Shown here piece after piece: positions 52,035 through 59,758 of a stretch of DNA of 64,000 nt. This stretch comes from Methylococcales bacterium (GTDB lineage: Bacteria; Pseudomonadota; Gammaproteobacteria; Methylococcales; Methylomonadaceae). The DNA is taken from NCBI GenBank assembly GCA_030753675.1, contig JASMBU010000003.1:1-64000 (forward strand). Direction: 5' to 3'. Position 1 is the first letter of the stretch. Every line of letters begins with the position of its first letter. Below the pieces are notes generated by a model, which was not told the origin of the DNA, searched no databases, and worked only from the letters and a program-made list of their open reading frames with translations. Position numbers and translations under genes: made by a program.

Positions 52035-52631
52035 ATGGTAAACCGAAAAACCACACTCAGCTTTCTTGCTTCTCACGGTGGCTCTGCTGCAAAAGCAATT
52101 ATCCAAGCGATAAGAAACCATGAACTCAGTGCCAACATTGGGGTTGTTATTACCAACAATGAGAACTCTGATATTTCTCAATGGTGCCTAGAAAACACGA
52201 TAAAAATAATTCACATCAGTGCATTAACGCACCCAAATAGTGTCCAAGAGGATAAAGCCATTGAAGACGCCCTCTCAGTCACCGGAACAGATTACGTAAT
52301 TTTATCTGGCTACATGAAGCATATAAAACAACAAACATTAGCCCGCTTCTCAAACAAAATATTGAATGTCCACCCGGCGTTACTACCAAAACACGGCGGC
52401 CAAGGCATGTATGGTGACCGCGTACATCAAGCGGTTCTTAATGCAAAAGAAACAATTAGCGGCGCCAGTATTCACTTTATCAATGAGGTCTATGATGATG
52501 GCCCCGTCATTGCCCAACAAGAAGTCCCTGTGTATCCCAATGATACTGTCGACACACTACGCCAACGTGTACAAGCTATCGAGCCGTTGCTTTATATTAA
52601 ATCAATCGCCAAAATACTAGACGCCCACTAA
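52035..52631 (+). CDS. PurN-like formyltransferase
   Basis: This 198-residue protein has the formyltransferase fold of glycinamide ribonucleotide transformylase. The catalytic Asn, His and Asp are all present: Asn111 and His113 in LNVHPALLPKHGGQGMYG, and Asp154/155 in YDDGPVIAQ. The N-terminal phosphate loop differs from classic PurN (SHGGSAAKAI in place of the Gly-Ser-Gly-Ser-Asn pattern), and GGQGMYG marks a separate branch also seen in Bacteroidetes-type PurN. It could be the purine enzyme or, given its place between the Fae-like and fhc genes, act on a C1-carrier substrate. Context alone suggests the latter. Confidence 0.85.
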   Translation: MVNRKTTLSFLASHGGSAAKAIIQAIRNHELSANIGVVITNNENSDISQWCLENTIKIIHISALTHPNSVQEDKAIEDALSVTGTDYVILSGYMKHIKQQTLARFSNKILNVHPALLPKHGGQGMYGDRVHQAVLNAKETISGASIHFINEVYDDGPVIAQQEVPVYPNDTVDTLRQRVQAIEPLLYIKSIAKILDAH

Positions 52632-52637
52632 AACGAT

Positions 52638-53459
52638 CTAGGCGCTACCCACCCGAACCAGAATCTCGCCACGACCAATCCCTGCTATATCGCCACCATA
52701 TCTATGCACACGATTAAAGTGTTGAGAGGAATCTGAAAATTTAGAATCAAATTTCGCCATTGTCTTAAACAACATGGGTAAAAATGAAAACGTATGGGTT
52801 CCACAATCACCAAATGTGACCGGAATCTTAGGTTGCTGCCACAATAACAATGTACCACGACGCATACCATAACCAATATTTCGTCCCGTCTCACCCATAA
52901 CCGCGATAGTTCCCGCCGTCATTCTAGCGCCACAATAATCGCCAGTACCGCCTTCAATCAAAATCATTCCGCGTCGCATATGATCTCCCACACGATCACC
53001 CGCATTCCCTTTAATAAGGACGGTACCACCCTGGATACCTTTTTTATTCCCCGGTAAAGCACTGCCGAGGAAATCACTAACATCACCAAGAACCTGTAAA
53101 AATCCATTTTTCATTTGGCAAGCAGCATATATCCCAACATTACCCGATACCGTTATTTCCCCCGCTCGCATATCCATAGCTAAATAAGCGCCCACATCAC
53201 CGGTTACCAGAATACTGCCACCGTCTAACCCACAACCAATATAATCTAATTTAGAAAAACTATTATTGATGTGTATCTTCCCAACATCTGACCCTGAAAT
53301 TGAAAACAACTCATCAACACGTAATTTTCTTTTACCATTCTGCAATTCAATAGCCGCAATTTCAGCCAAATCCAATCCTGCTAATTTATCACAGGTTATA
53401 GGCGACATATCAACACGCTGATCAGGCCTATACTTCATTGTCAACGTCAAATCAGTCAT
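52638..53459 (-). CDS. fhcC: FhcC, subunit C of the formyltransferase/hydrolase complex
   Basis: FhcC is the beta-helix subunit of the complex that converts formyl-H4MPT to formate through methanofuran. The 273-residue protein is made of Gly-rich repeats (GGSILVTGDVGAYLAMDMRAG, GGTVLIKGNAGDRVGDHMRRG, AGTIAVMGETGRNIGYGMRRG), as in FmdC/FwdC and the C-terminal domain of glutamate synthase. It overlaps fhcD by 8 bases and its end is 6 bases from the convergent PurN-like gene. Confidence 0.94.
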   Translation of the reverse strand: MTDLTLTMKYRPDQRVDMSPITCDKLAGLDLAEIAAIELQNGKRKLRVDELFSISGSDVGKIHINNSFSKLDYIGCGLDGGSILVTGDVGAYLAMDMRAGEITVSGNVGIYAACQMKNGFLQVLGDVSDFLGSALPGNKKGIQGGTVLIKGNAGDRVGDHMRRGMILIEGGTGDYCGARMTAGTIAVMGETGRNIGYGMRRGTLLLWQQPKIPVTFGDCGTHTFSFLPMLFKTMAKFDSKFSDSSQHFNRVHRYGGDIAGIGRGEILVRVGSA

Positions 53460-54351
53460 TCATAATCTCCTGTAAATGAAAATGATAGGGCCCTAATTTC
53501 CCGCCATAATTACCGGCGCTAATACGTTTAACACCATTATAAGCACCAATCGAACAAAAGGTCTCCATGCCTACTTTCATCGCTTTTTTTATATCAGTCT
53601 CGGTCAAACCATCAATAACAATCTCCATGACCGATTCAATTTCTGGAGACAACTCAGATTTCGTAATCCCTTTTAACGTTGGACAAAAAGCATCATTAGT
53701 CGATGCGGTCAAAGCCGGATACTTTGACCCAACTTTAGAACCAGAACGCACCACACCCCCCGGGAAAGGCAAGATAACATTAGGTACTTTGCGCATTTCA
53801 AGAACAGCCTTTTCACATGCCTCTAATGCATCTACTTCAGACTCCGCCAGAATAAGTAAATTACCGCCGCCAATAGCATTCACCTGCCCCGTTGTTTCTT
53901 CAACCAGAAACTCACCATCCATCACAGGAATTCGCCAATAACGATTATCATTAATCACTTTAGAGGTCTGAAAACCATCACCAAAATAACGCAAATTCTT
54001 GCCTAATGGAATTCGGATACCGCCATCGATACCTGAAAACAAAGCAGAGGTCGGAGAGGTCAACACACTCTGCCCCGCTCTCGTTTCAAGCTGCTTTACT
54101 AATGATTTGGCACCCATGGTAAACAACATGGCAGAAACGCCTGGACGCCCATCCGGTGTCTCTGAAGGCTTTAAATACCGTTCAATATCTGCCTCACAAC
54201 CACAGCCAATGACTGACGTCGCAAATCCCGTCATCGACTTAGCCGCATTAAAAGCCCATTGCTCAGTATGTGCCGTAATGACGACACGCGTAGCCTTCAT
54301 CGAAAAAGCTTCTGCGAAAGTATGATCGACCAAGACACCATTAATGATCAT
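53452..54351 (-). CDS. fhcD: FhcD, formylmethanofuran:tetrahydromethanopterin formyltransferase
   Basis: FhcD (Ftr) transfers the formyl group between H4MPT and methanofuran. The 299-residue protein shows the family opening (NGVLVDHTFAEAFSMKATRVVITA), GCGCEADIERYL, TPDGRPGVSAMLF, NAIGGGNLLILAES, FPGGVVRSGSKVGSKYP and a C-terminal NYGGKLGPYHFHL. Length matches archaeal Ftr. It overlaps fhcA by four bases and fhcC by eight: a tightly coupled operon. Confidence 0.96.
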   Translation of the reverse strand: MIINGVLVDHTFAEAFSMKATRVVITAHTEQWAFNAAKSMTGFATSVIGCGCEADIERYLKPSETPDGRPGVSAMLFTMGAKSLVKQLETRAGQSVLTSPTSALFSGIDGGIRIPLGKNLRYFGDGFQTSKVINDNRYWRIPVMDGEFLVEETTGQVNAIGGGNLLILAESEVDALEACEKAVLEMRKVPNVILPFPGGVVRSGSKVGSKYPALTASTNDAFCPTLKGITKSELSPEIESVMEIVIDGLTETDIKKAMKVGMETFCSIGAYNGVKRISAGNYGGKLGPYHFHLQEIMND

Positions 54352-56012
54352 AAAATACCTCTCTGGGTTGGTTGAACAGTCAATGTGTTTCGCCCGTCTT
54401 CGGTTATTTCATCATTACTAATTTTGAAGTTCCCCATCTTCATGGTCATATGGCGACTAAAATATTTCGCCAAATCCTTTTCAATACCGCTATCAAATTC
54501 AGGCGTAACAATATGTGTTGTACCCCATTTAATATGAACAATTTCACCGTCTCTAACTACTAATTCGCCATCTTTAAACACATAATCAGGCTTTTCAAAC
54601 ATCTTTTCTCGATTATCATCCGGTGTATATACCGTAATATCTGCCCAAGCCCCTACACCCAAATGCCCTCGATTTTCCAAACCCACTAACTTTGCCGCCC
54701 CTGCACGCGTCATAATTGCAATCTCTTGCAATGAATACTCTCTGTCAATTGTATCTAGCGTTGTCATTTTCTGCGCTTCAGGATGAATCGTTTTCAACAT
54801 ATCGTTGCGAAAACTTCTATCCATTAGTAACCGAATCAAATGTGGGTAAGAGGTAAAAGGAGCTCCATTAGGATGATCTGTTGTCAAAAAGATGCGCCAA
54901 GGATCTTCAACCAAAAGAAAGGTTTCTAAACCAATCGCCCACTGTAAGGCATTAACAAAATTCTGATCCCGATACTTGAAAGGAACCAAACCACAACCTG
55001 CATCACATTCTATATCCATACAAACCCACTTATTAGGACTTGCATGCTTATGATTAGCATGTTGTTTCATGCTATCCCCAGATGCCGTAATCGTTTGCCC
55101 GAACATCACCTGCCCCACATCAACGGTAATATTCTTATTCTTATTAATTGCTTCGGCAATTTCAGTGGCGCCCGAAGAAAATTTAAAATCACCTTCAACC
55201 CCATAACTGTGAAACTGTATATGGGTTAAATGCATCGACAACCCGCCAATACCCTCAATGGTTGACAGGGTGGTATCTTTATTACCCGGTACGCCAAGAT
55301 TACAACCATGAACATGCAATGGATGTGAAATACCCAATTCTTTAACTGCTATCGCCAAAACACTAAGAATATCTCTAGGGGTCACATTATAAAACTGATT
55401 ATTTTCATCCAGATCAAGTTGACGTTGATTAAATTTGAAGGCATTAATACCGCCTGGATTAACAACTTTTACACCAATACCTTTTGTAGCATTAAGCGTC
55501 CATGCCACATAATCGTTGATTGCTTGTTGATCCTTTTTAGCCGTCATCATTTGCAAGAAATAATCATCGCTTCCCATCAAGACATAGCCGCCTTTATCTA
55601 AAATAGGGATGTCACCCATTTCCATATGCGCTTGACGAGCATTAACCGGCAATACTGCCGGTTCAAAAACTGAGGTATACCCCATTTCAGCATATCGATA
55701 ACCAGTCACATAAGAAGAAGGCAAAGCACGCCCTGTTCCTGATCGCGTTAATTCTGTAGCTGCAACCGGATCAGAACGATGATCTTCTGGTAACAAAATT
55801 CTAGCAATATTATTTTTCCCGCCACCGACATGGGTATGTATATCTATAGCACCCGCCATTACTATTTTGCCACGCAGATCAATTTCCTGATCAACCTGAG
55901 TTACTTCTTGCTTAGATACAATACGATCATTTTTAATGTAAATATCTAGCGCTTTGCCATTAACATTATTGGCGGGGTCGTAAACCATCCCACCGGTAAG
56001 TTTTATTATCAT
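54348..56012 (-). CDS. fhcA: FhcA, amidohydrolase subunit of the formyltransferase/hydrolase complex
   Basis: FhcA hydrolyses formylmethanofuran to formate and methanofuran at a dinuclear metal site. The 554-residue protein is an amidohydrolase: IDIHTHVGGG (His59, His61), further ligands in HPLHVHGCNLG and LTHIQFHSYG, and the aspartate in FLTTDHPNGAPF. The C-terminal VGLENRGHLGVGAWADITVY is typical of dihydroorotase-like folds. It begins 4 bases after fhcB. Confidence 0.96.
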   Translation of the reverse strand: MIIKLTGGMVYDPANNVNGKALDIYIKNDRIVSKQEVTQVDQEIDLRGKIVMAGAIDIHTHVGGGKNNIARILLPEDHRSDPVAATELTRSGTGRALPSSYVTGYRYAEMGYTSVFEPAVLPVNARQAHMEMGDIPILDKGGYVLMGSDDYFLQMMTAKKDQQAINDYVAWTLNATKGIGVKVVNPGGINAFKFNQRQLDLDENNQFYNVTPRDILSVLAIAVKELGISHPLHVHGCNLGVPGNKDTTLSTIEGIGGLSMHLTHIQFHSYGVEGDFKFSSGATEIAEAINKNKNITVDVGQVMFGQTITASGDSMKQHANHKHASPNKWVCMDIECDAGCGLVPFKYRDQNFVNALQWAIGLETFLLVEDPWRIFLTTDHPNGAPFTSYPHLIRLLMDRSFRNDMLKTIHPEAQKMTTLDTIDREYSLQEIAIMTRAGAAKLVGLENRGHLGVGAWADITVYTPDDNREKMFEKPDYVFKDGELVVRDGEIVHIKWGTTHIVTPEFDSGIEKDLAKYFSRHMTMKMGNFKISNDEITEDGRNTLTVQPTQRGIL

Positions 56013-56015
56013 TTT

Positions 56016-57272
56016 TTACAGTGCCTGATCAATTAACGTCAATACTTCTGCTGTTGAAGGCAATCCTGACTCCCTTAATTTTTGCAATCGAATAGCAACG
56101 ATACCATCCATTCGGAATGCATGCCCACAATGATCGATTCCCGGTGTACCAACCGGAATGAATACCGCTGGTTCTTTTTCAAAATGCATCCCAGAACGAC
56201 CAATCACAATCGTTGGAACAACACCCTCGGGTGGTAATGCCTTACTATTAAAGTCATGCACCCATAATAAGGCATCAACCTCTTTATTCTCCAACAATAA
56301 CTGCCCATCATAAAGATAAGGATCGTACTCTGGGAAACCTTTTGCAAAAGACAATCGAGCGGGATAACCTGTCAACCAAGCCGTTACTTGATTCGCAGTT
56401 TGATCACCGTCACTACCCCCTAGCGGCAAGCCAGAGCAGCGCGTTTTTCCATTAAGATCTTTCACCAACTCACAAATAACCTGCACCGTCAATTCTGCAT
56501 GCGGGAAATCCAATGAACCAGCTGACCAAGTCACTACACCATAAACAGCCCCTTTTAACTGCCCAGCCAACGCCTGTAAGTCCGTTAACGCTAAACCGTC
56601 CACTTCATAGTGGGAAATATTATTTCCTTTTACTAAAGCCCTTAAAACGGCCACTACTTCTGGCAAATCCTCATCTGCACAAGGCAATACTTGAGGCCTA
56701 ACACCCGCCGGTGATACCGCAGATTGGCCCGAAGGTTCTTTACCTAAATAAATCACTTTACATTGCGCACCAGCCTCTAAAAACATGGGCGATTCATTCC
56801 AGATGAAATGCTCAAAAAAACGCGGTGAAACCTCTTCTAAATCAGTACCAATAACCACCAACAAATCACAACGATTTTTAACCTCAGCAAGCGTTGTCGT
56901 CATCCAACCCGAATCTTGTAAGGCCAAAATATTACGGCGTGTTGTATTAAATGCAATATTATCGACAACTGCACCGTTATGATCCGCCAATGAAACCAAA
57001 GCACGCATACCATTTACGTCCGTTGCACAGCCCCCAATTAAAGTCTGATGCGAAGTCTTAAGAATATCTGCTGCTTGTGCGACAGCGTCCTCAATTGCAA
57101 CCTCTTTCCCGTTGACCCTAGGAACAATATCTCCAATGGCTTGCTCAAATGCCGGTGTATTAATAGCACAACCATTGGCCAGCACATTAATAGATTTTCC
57201 ATCTACATTAAGCACTAGATCATCTGTCCCGATACCGCAAAAAGGGCTAGGAACCTCAGTTTTTGTCGTCAT
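56016..57272 (-). CDS. fhcB: FhcB, subunit B of the formyltransferase/hydrolase complex
   Basis: FhcB corresponds to the molybdenum/tungsten subunit of archaeal formylmethanofuran dehydrogenase, but bacterial versions carry no redox site. The 418-residue protein keeps the fold (PFCGIGTDDLVLNVDG, GGCATDVNGMRALVSLAD, VKNRCDLLVVIGTDL, GLPLGGSDGDQTANQV). The position aligned with the archaeal metal-ligand cysteine appears to be Thr in FNTTRRNILALQ. It is the first gene of fhcBADC, starts 45 bases after the rpsI terminator, and has AGGA before its ATG. Confidence 0.93.
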   Translation of the reverse strand: MTTKTEVPSPFCGIGTDDLVLNVDGKSINVLANGCAINTPAFEQAIGDIVPRVNGKEVAIEDAVAQAADILKTSHQTLIGGCATDVNGMRALVSLADHNGAVVDNIAFNTTRRNILALQDSGWMTTTLAEVKNRCDLLVVIGTDLEEVSPRFFEHFIWNESPMFLEAGAQCKVIYLGKEPSGQSAVSPAGVRPQVLPCADEDLPEVVAVLRALVKGNNISHYEVDGLALTDLQALAGQLKGAVYGVVTWSAGSLDFPHAELTVQVICELVKDLNGKTRCSGLPLGGSDGDQTANQVTAWLTGYPARLSFAKGFPEYDPYLYDGQLLLENKEVDALLWVHDFNSKALPPEGVVPTIVIGRSGMHFEKEPAVFIPVGTPGIDHCGHAFRMDGIVAIRLQKLRESGLPSTAEVLTLIDQAL

Positions 57273-57310
57273 CTATTGTCCTATACATGAATTTACAAAA
57301 AAAATTATCA

Positions 57311-57352
57311 AAAAAAAAGGCTGTAGTTATCAAAAAACTACAACCTTTTTTT
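57311..57352. terminator. Terminator between rpsI and fhcB
   Basis: GGCTGTAGTT (57319-57328) pairs with AACTACAACC (57336-57345) with one mismatch and a 7-base loop, flanked by A- and T-runs of at least seven, so it terminates well on the minus strand after rpsI. It separates the ribosomal protein operon from fhcBADC. Confidence 0.85.
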
Positions 57353-57429
57353 CTTCCTTTTTTGTTCAAGTTCTAATCTCAATAATTAAAAATACCTCTA
57401 ATGAAATTAAAAATAACAAAAACAGAAAA

Positions 57430-57822
57430 TTAACGTTTCGAGTACTGTGGGCGCTTTCTCGCTTTATGAAGACCCACTTTCTTACGCTCAACTTTTCGTG
57501 AATCACGAGTAACAAACCCTGCTGAACGCAAAGAAGGCCGTAACGTCTCATCAAATTCCATCAATGCACGCGCAAGACCATGACGAATAGCACCGGCTTG
57601 CCCCGAAGGACCACTACCTTTAACATAAACATCAAGATCAAAATCAGATGTCATTTCAAGATGCTCTAAAGGTTGACGCACAATCATCTGATCTGTCTTA
57701 CGCCCAAAGTAAGCATCAATACTTTTACTATTGATAGTGATTTGACCAGAACCTTTTTTTGCATAAACTCGTGCTACTGCACTTTTACGCCGTCCTGTTC
57801 CATAATACTGAACTTCTGCCAT
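57430..57822 (-). CDS. rpsI: Ribosomal protein S9
   Basis: The 130-residue small-subunit protein shows [15 protein letters not shown] at the N terminus, [20 protein letters not shown]-like core ([18 protein letters not shown]) and the conserved C-terminal [11 protein letters not shown], whose tail reaches the P-site tRNA. Spacing to rplM is 21 bases: the standard rplM-rpsI operon. Confidence 0.98.
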   Translation of the reverse strand: MAEVQYYGTGRRKSAVARVYAKKGSGQITINSKSIDAYFGRKTDQMIVRQPLEHLEMTSDFDLDVYVKGSGPSGQAGAIRHGLARALMEFDETLRPSLRSAGFVTRDSRKVERKKVGLHKARKRPQYSKR

Positions 57823-57843
57823 AGTTTTTTTCCTACTAATTCT

Positions 57844-58272
57844 CTAGATTTCCAAAACCTTAGGCTCTTGCGCCTGATGATCATGGTTAGGGCCTGCATA
57901 TACTTTCAGCTTGCGAAACATCGCTCTGCCCAATGGGTTCTTAGGTAACATTCCCTTGACTGCCGTACTTATAATCCGGTCAGGAAATGTTCTTCTTAAT
58001 TTGTTTAGATTAACCGATTTAAGGTTTCCGACATAGCCTGTATGGTGATAGTAGACTTTATCTTTTTCCTTATTACCCGTAACATGAATTTTTTCCGCAT
58101 TGATTACAATAATGTAATCTCCGGTATCCACATGCGGGGTATATACTGGTTTGTGTTTTCCGCGTAAACGTTTTGCAATTTCGCTTGAAAGTCGACCTAA
58201 CGTCTTTCCTTCGGCATCAACAACATACCAATCACGTTTCACTTCGGCTGGTTTTGCGCTAAATGTTTTCAT
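57844..58272 (-). CDS. rplM: Ribosomal protein L13
   Basis: The 142-residue large-subunit protein starts [21 protein letters not shown] and shows [55 protein letters not shown]. It heads the rplM-rpsI operon. A strong promoter sits 40 bases upstream; the leader is too short to hold a complex riboswitch. Confidence 0.98.
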   Translation of the reverse strand: MKTFSAKPAEVKRDWYVVDAEGKTLGRLSSEIAKRLRGKHKPVYTPHVDTGDYIIVINAEKIHVTGNKEKDKVYYHHTGYVGNLKSVNLNKLRRTFPDRIISTAVKGMLPKNPLGRAMFRKLKVYAGPNHDHQAQEPKVLEI

Positions 58273-58311
58273 CAGTGCTTCGTATTTGATTGAGACAATA
58301 TAAAACCGGTA

Positions 58312-58340
58312 ATTATAATGAATAAACCATTAGTCATCAA
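58312..58340 (-). promoter_or_regulatory. Candidate sigma-70 promoter of rplM-rpsI
   Basis: On the minus strand: -35 TTGATG (58340-58335), a 17-base spacer and a perfect -10 TATAAT (58317-58312). It would give a leader of about 33 bases before the rplM ATG at 58272. Confidence 0.65.
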
Positions 58341-58371
58341 GTTTTTTTACACCTACAGCCTAACATTATGT

Positions 58372-59730
58372 CTATAACTTGATCTTTAGGGCGTGCAACT
58401 TCCGATACAAATGAGTCCTTTCCATACCAATTGCCTTCGAAAGCTTGGCAACACTACCATCCGTACGTTCTAAATGATACTGAATATAAGACTTTTCGAA
58501 ATGCTCTCGCGCCTCTTTTAACGATAAATTAAAGAACTCAGGCATCGTAGAAACCCCAAAAACCACCGACGACCCCAAGGCTTTTTTTACTTCATCAACC
58601 CCAATTTCTTCACCAACTCCTAAAATAAGCAATCGTTGCACCAAGTTCTTCAACTCCCGCACATTACCAGGCCAACCATAATTTCGTAAAAAATTCTGCG
58701 CCGCTATAGAAAACTTCCGAAATAACAATTTTTCATCTTTGACAAAAAAATCAACATAAAAACTCAACAAAACCGGAATGTTCTCACTGTGCTCTCTTAA
58801 CGGTGGAATATCAAAACTCACAACGTTTAACAAATAAAATAAATCCTGACGAAATCGACCTGCATTCACCTCTGCTTCTAAAGAAACACGCGTAGATGCA
58901 ATAACTCTAACATCGACAGAAACCGATGCGTTTCCCCCGACCCGAAGAAAAGAGCTTGAATCCATCGCACTCACTAAACGTAACTGCGTTTCCAAATCCA
59001 TATCAGCCACTTCACCTAAAAAAAGTACGCCGCCATGAGCTCTCTCTAACAATCCAGGGTAAATATTACCGACTTCATCTTCTGTTCCAAAAAACTCTGT
59101 TGCTGCATTCTCAGACGCAATACTCCCTACGGATACATCAACAAAAGGACCTGTTCGCCGCGGGCTATGTCGATGCAAAAACCGAGCAAATAATTCTTTC
59201 CCTGCGCCCCCTTCTCCTAAAAACAGCACCCGCGCATCATATTGCGCTAACCGTTTCAACTTATCTTTCAATTGCTCAATTTGAGCACCACTCCCAACAG
59301 GGTCAACCAATCTATTTAACTGTAATTTTAAACCCGTATTCTCACTTTGCAGTAAACCAGCCTCCAGCCCCCGCTCAACGACTAATAATAATTTCGCTAA
59401 AGACAGTGGTTTCTCAAGAAAATCATATGCCCCTAGCCGTGTTGCTTCTACTGCTGTTTCAATAGTTCCATGCCCAGACATCATGACTATAGGTATATTC
59501 ACAACATCCTCAGAAACCCATTCTTTTAAAAGCGTAATACCATCAGTATCGGGCATCCAAATATCCAACAATATTAAATCGGGCTGCTCACTTTTCTTAA
59601 GCTCTCTAGCAACCTGGGCATTTTCTGCCATAGTAACCTGATAACCATCATCCTTAAGGATGTCATGAACCAATTGACGAATATCTGGCTCGTCATCCAC
59701 AACCAGTACTTTCGTATTATGCTTTGACAT
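58372..59730 (-). CDS. ntrX: NtrX-like response regulator with a degenerate AAA+ domain
   Basis: The 452-residue protein has a receiver domain (VDDEPD, phospho-acceptor Asp56, Lys107), an AAA+ domain (about 145-380) and a Fis-type DNA-binding helix-turn-helix (SVAKLSKAIGMERTHLYRKL). The Walker A is present as GEGGAGKE (171-178). The GAFTGA loop that contacts sigma-54 is absent, as I recall for NtrX generally. In addition the Walker B reads FLGE (Asp replaced by Gly238), the arginine of the usual FHRLNV motif is Leu299, and the sensor segment reads ASTR. ATPase activity is therefore doubtful; it may act as a conventional DNA-binding regulator. It pairs with the kinase gene upstream. Confidence 0.92.
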   Translation of the reverse strand: MSKHNTKVLVVDDEPDIRQLVHDILKDDGYQVTMAENAQVARELKKSEQPDLILLDIWMPDTDGITLLKEWVSEDVVNIPIVMMSGHGTIETAVEATRLGAYDFLEKPLSLAKLLLVVERGLEAGLLQSENTGLKLQLNRLVDPVGSGAQIEQLKDKLKRLAQYDARVLFLGEGGAGKELFARFLHRHSPRRTGPFVDVSVGSIASENAATEFFGTEDEVGNIYPGLLERAHGGVLFLGEVADMDLETQLRLVSAMDSSSFLRVGGNASVSVDVRVIASTRVSLEAEVNAGRFRQDLFYLLNVVSFDIPPLREHSENIPVLLSFYVDFFVKDEKLLFRKFSIAAQNFLRNYGWPGNVRELKNLVQRLLILGVGEEIGVDEVKKALGSSVVFGVSTMPEFFNLSLKEAREHFEKSYIQYHLERTDGSVAKLSKAIGMERTHLYRKLHALKIKL

Positions 59731-59758
59731 AGTTAAACTGTTCCTAATGATTATTTAA

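Noticed and set aside
58372-59730. Absence of the GAFTGA loop in NtrX as a novelty by itself
   Set aside because: As I recall, NtrX proteins in general lack it; only the Walker B, arginine and sensor changes are kept as a finding.
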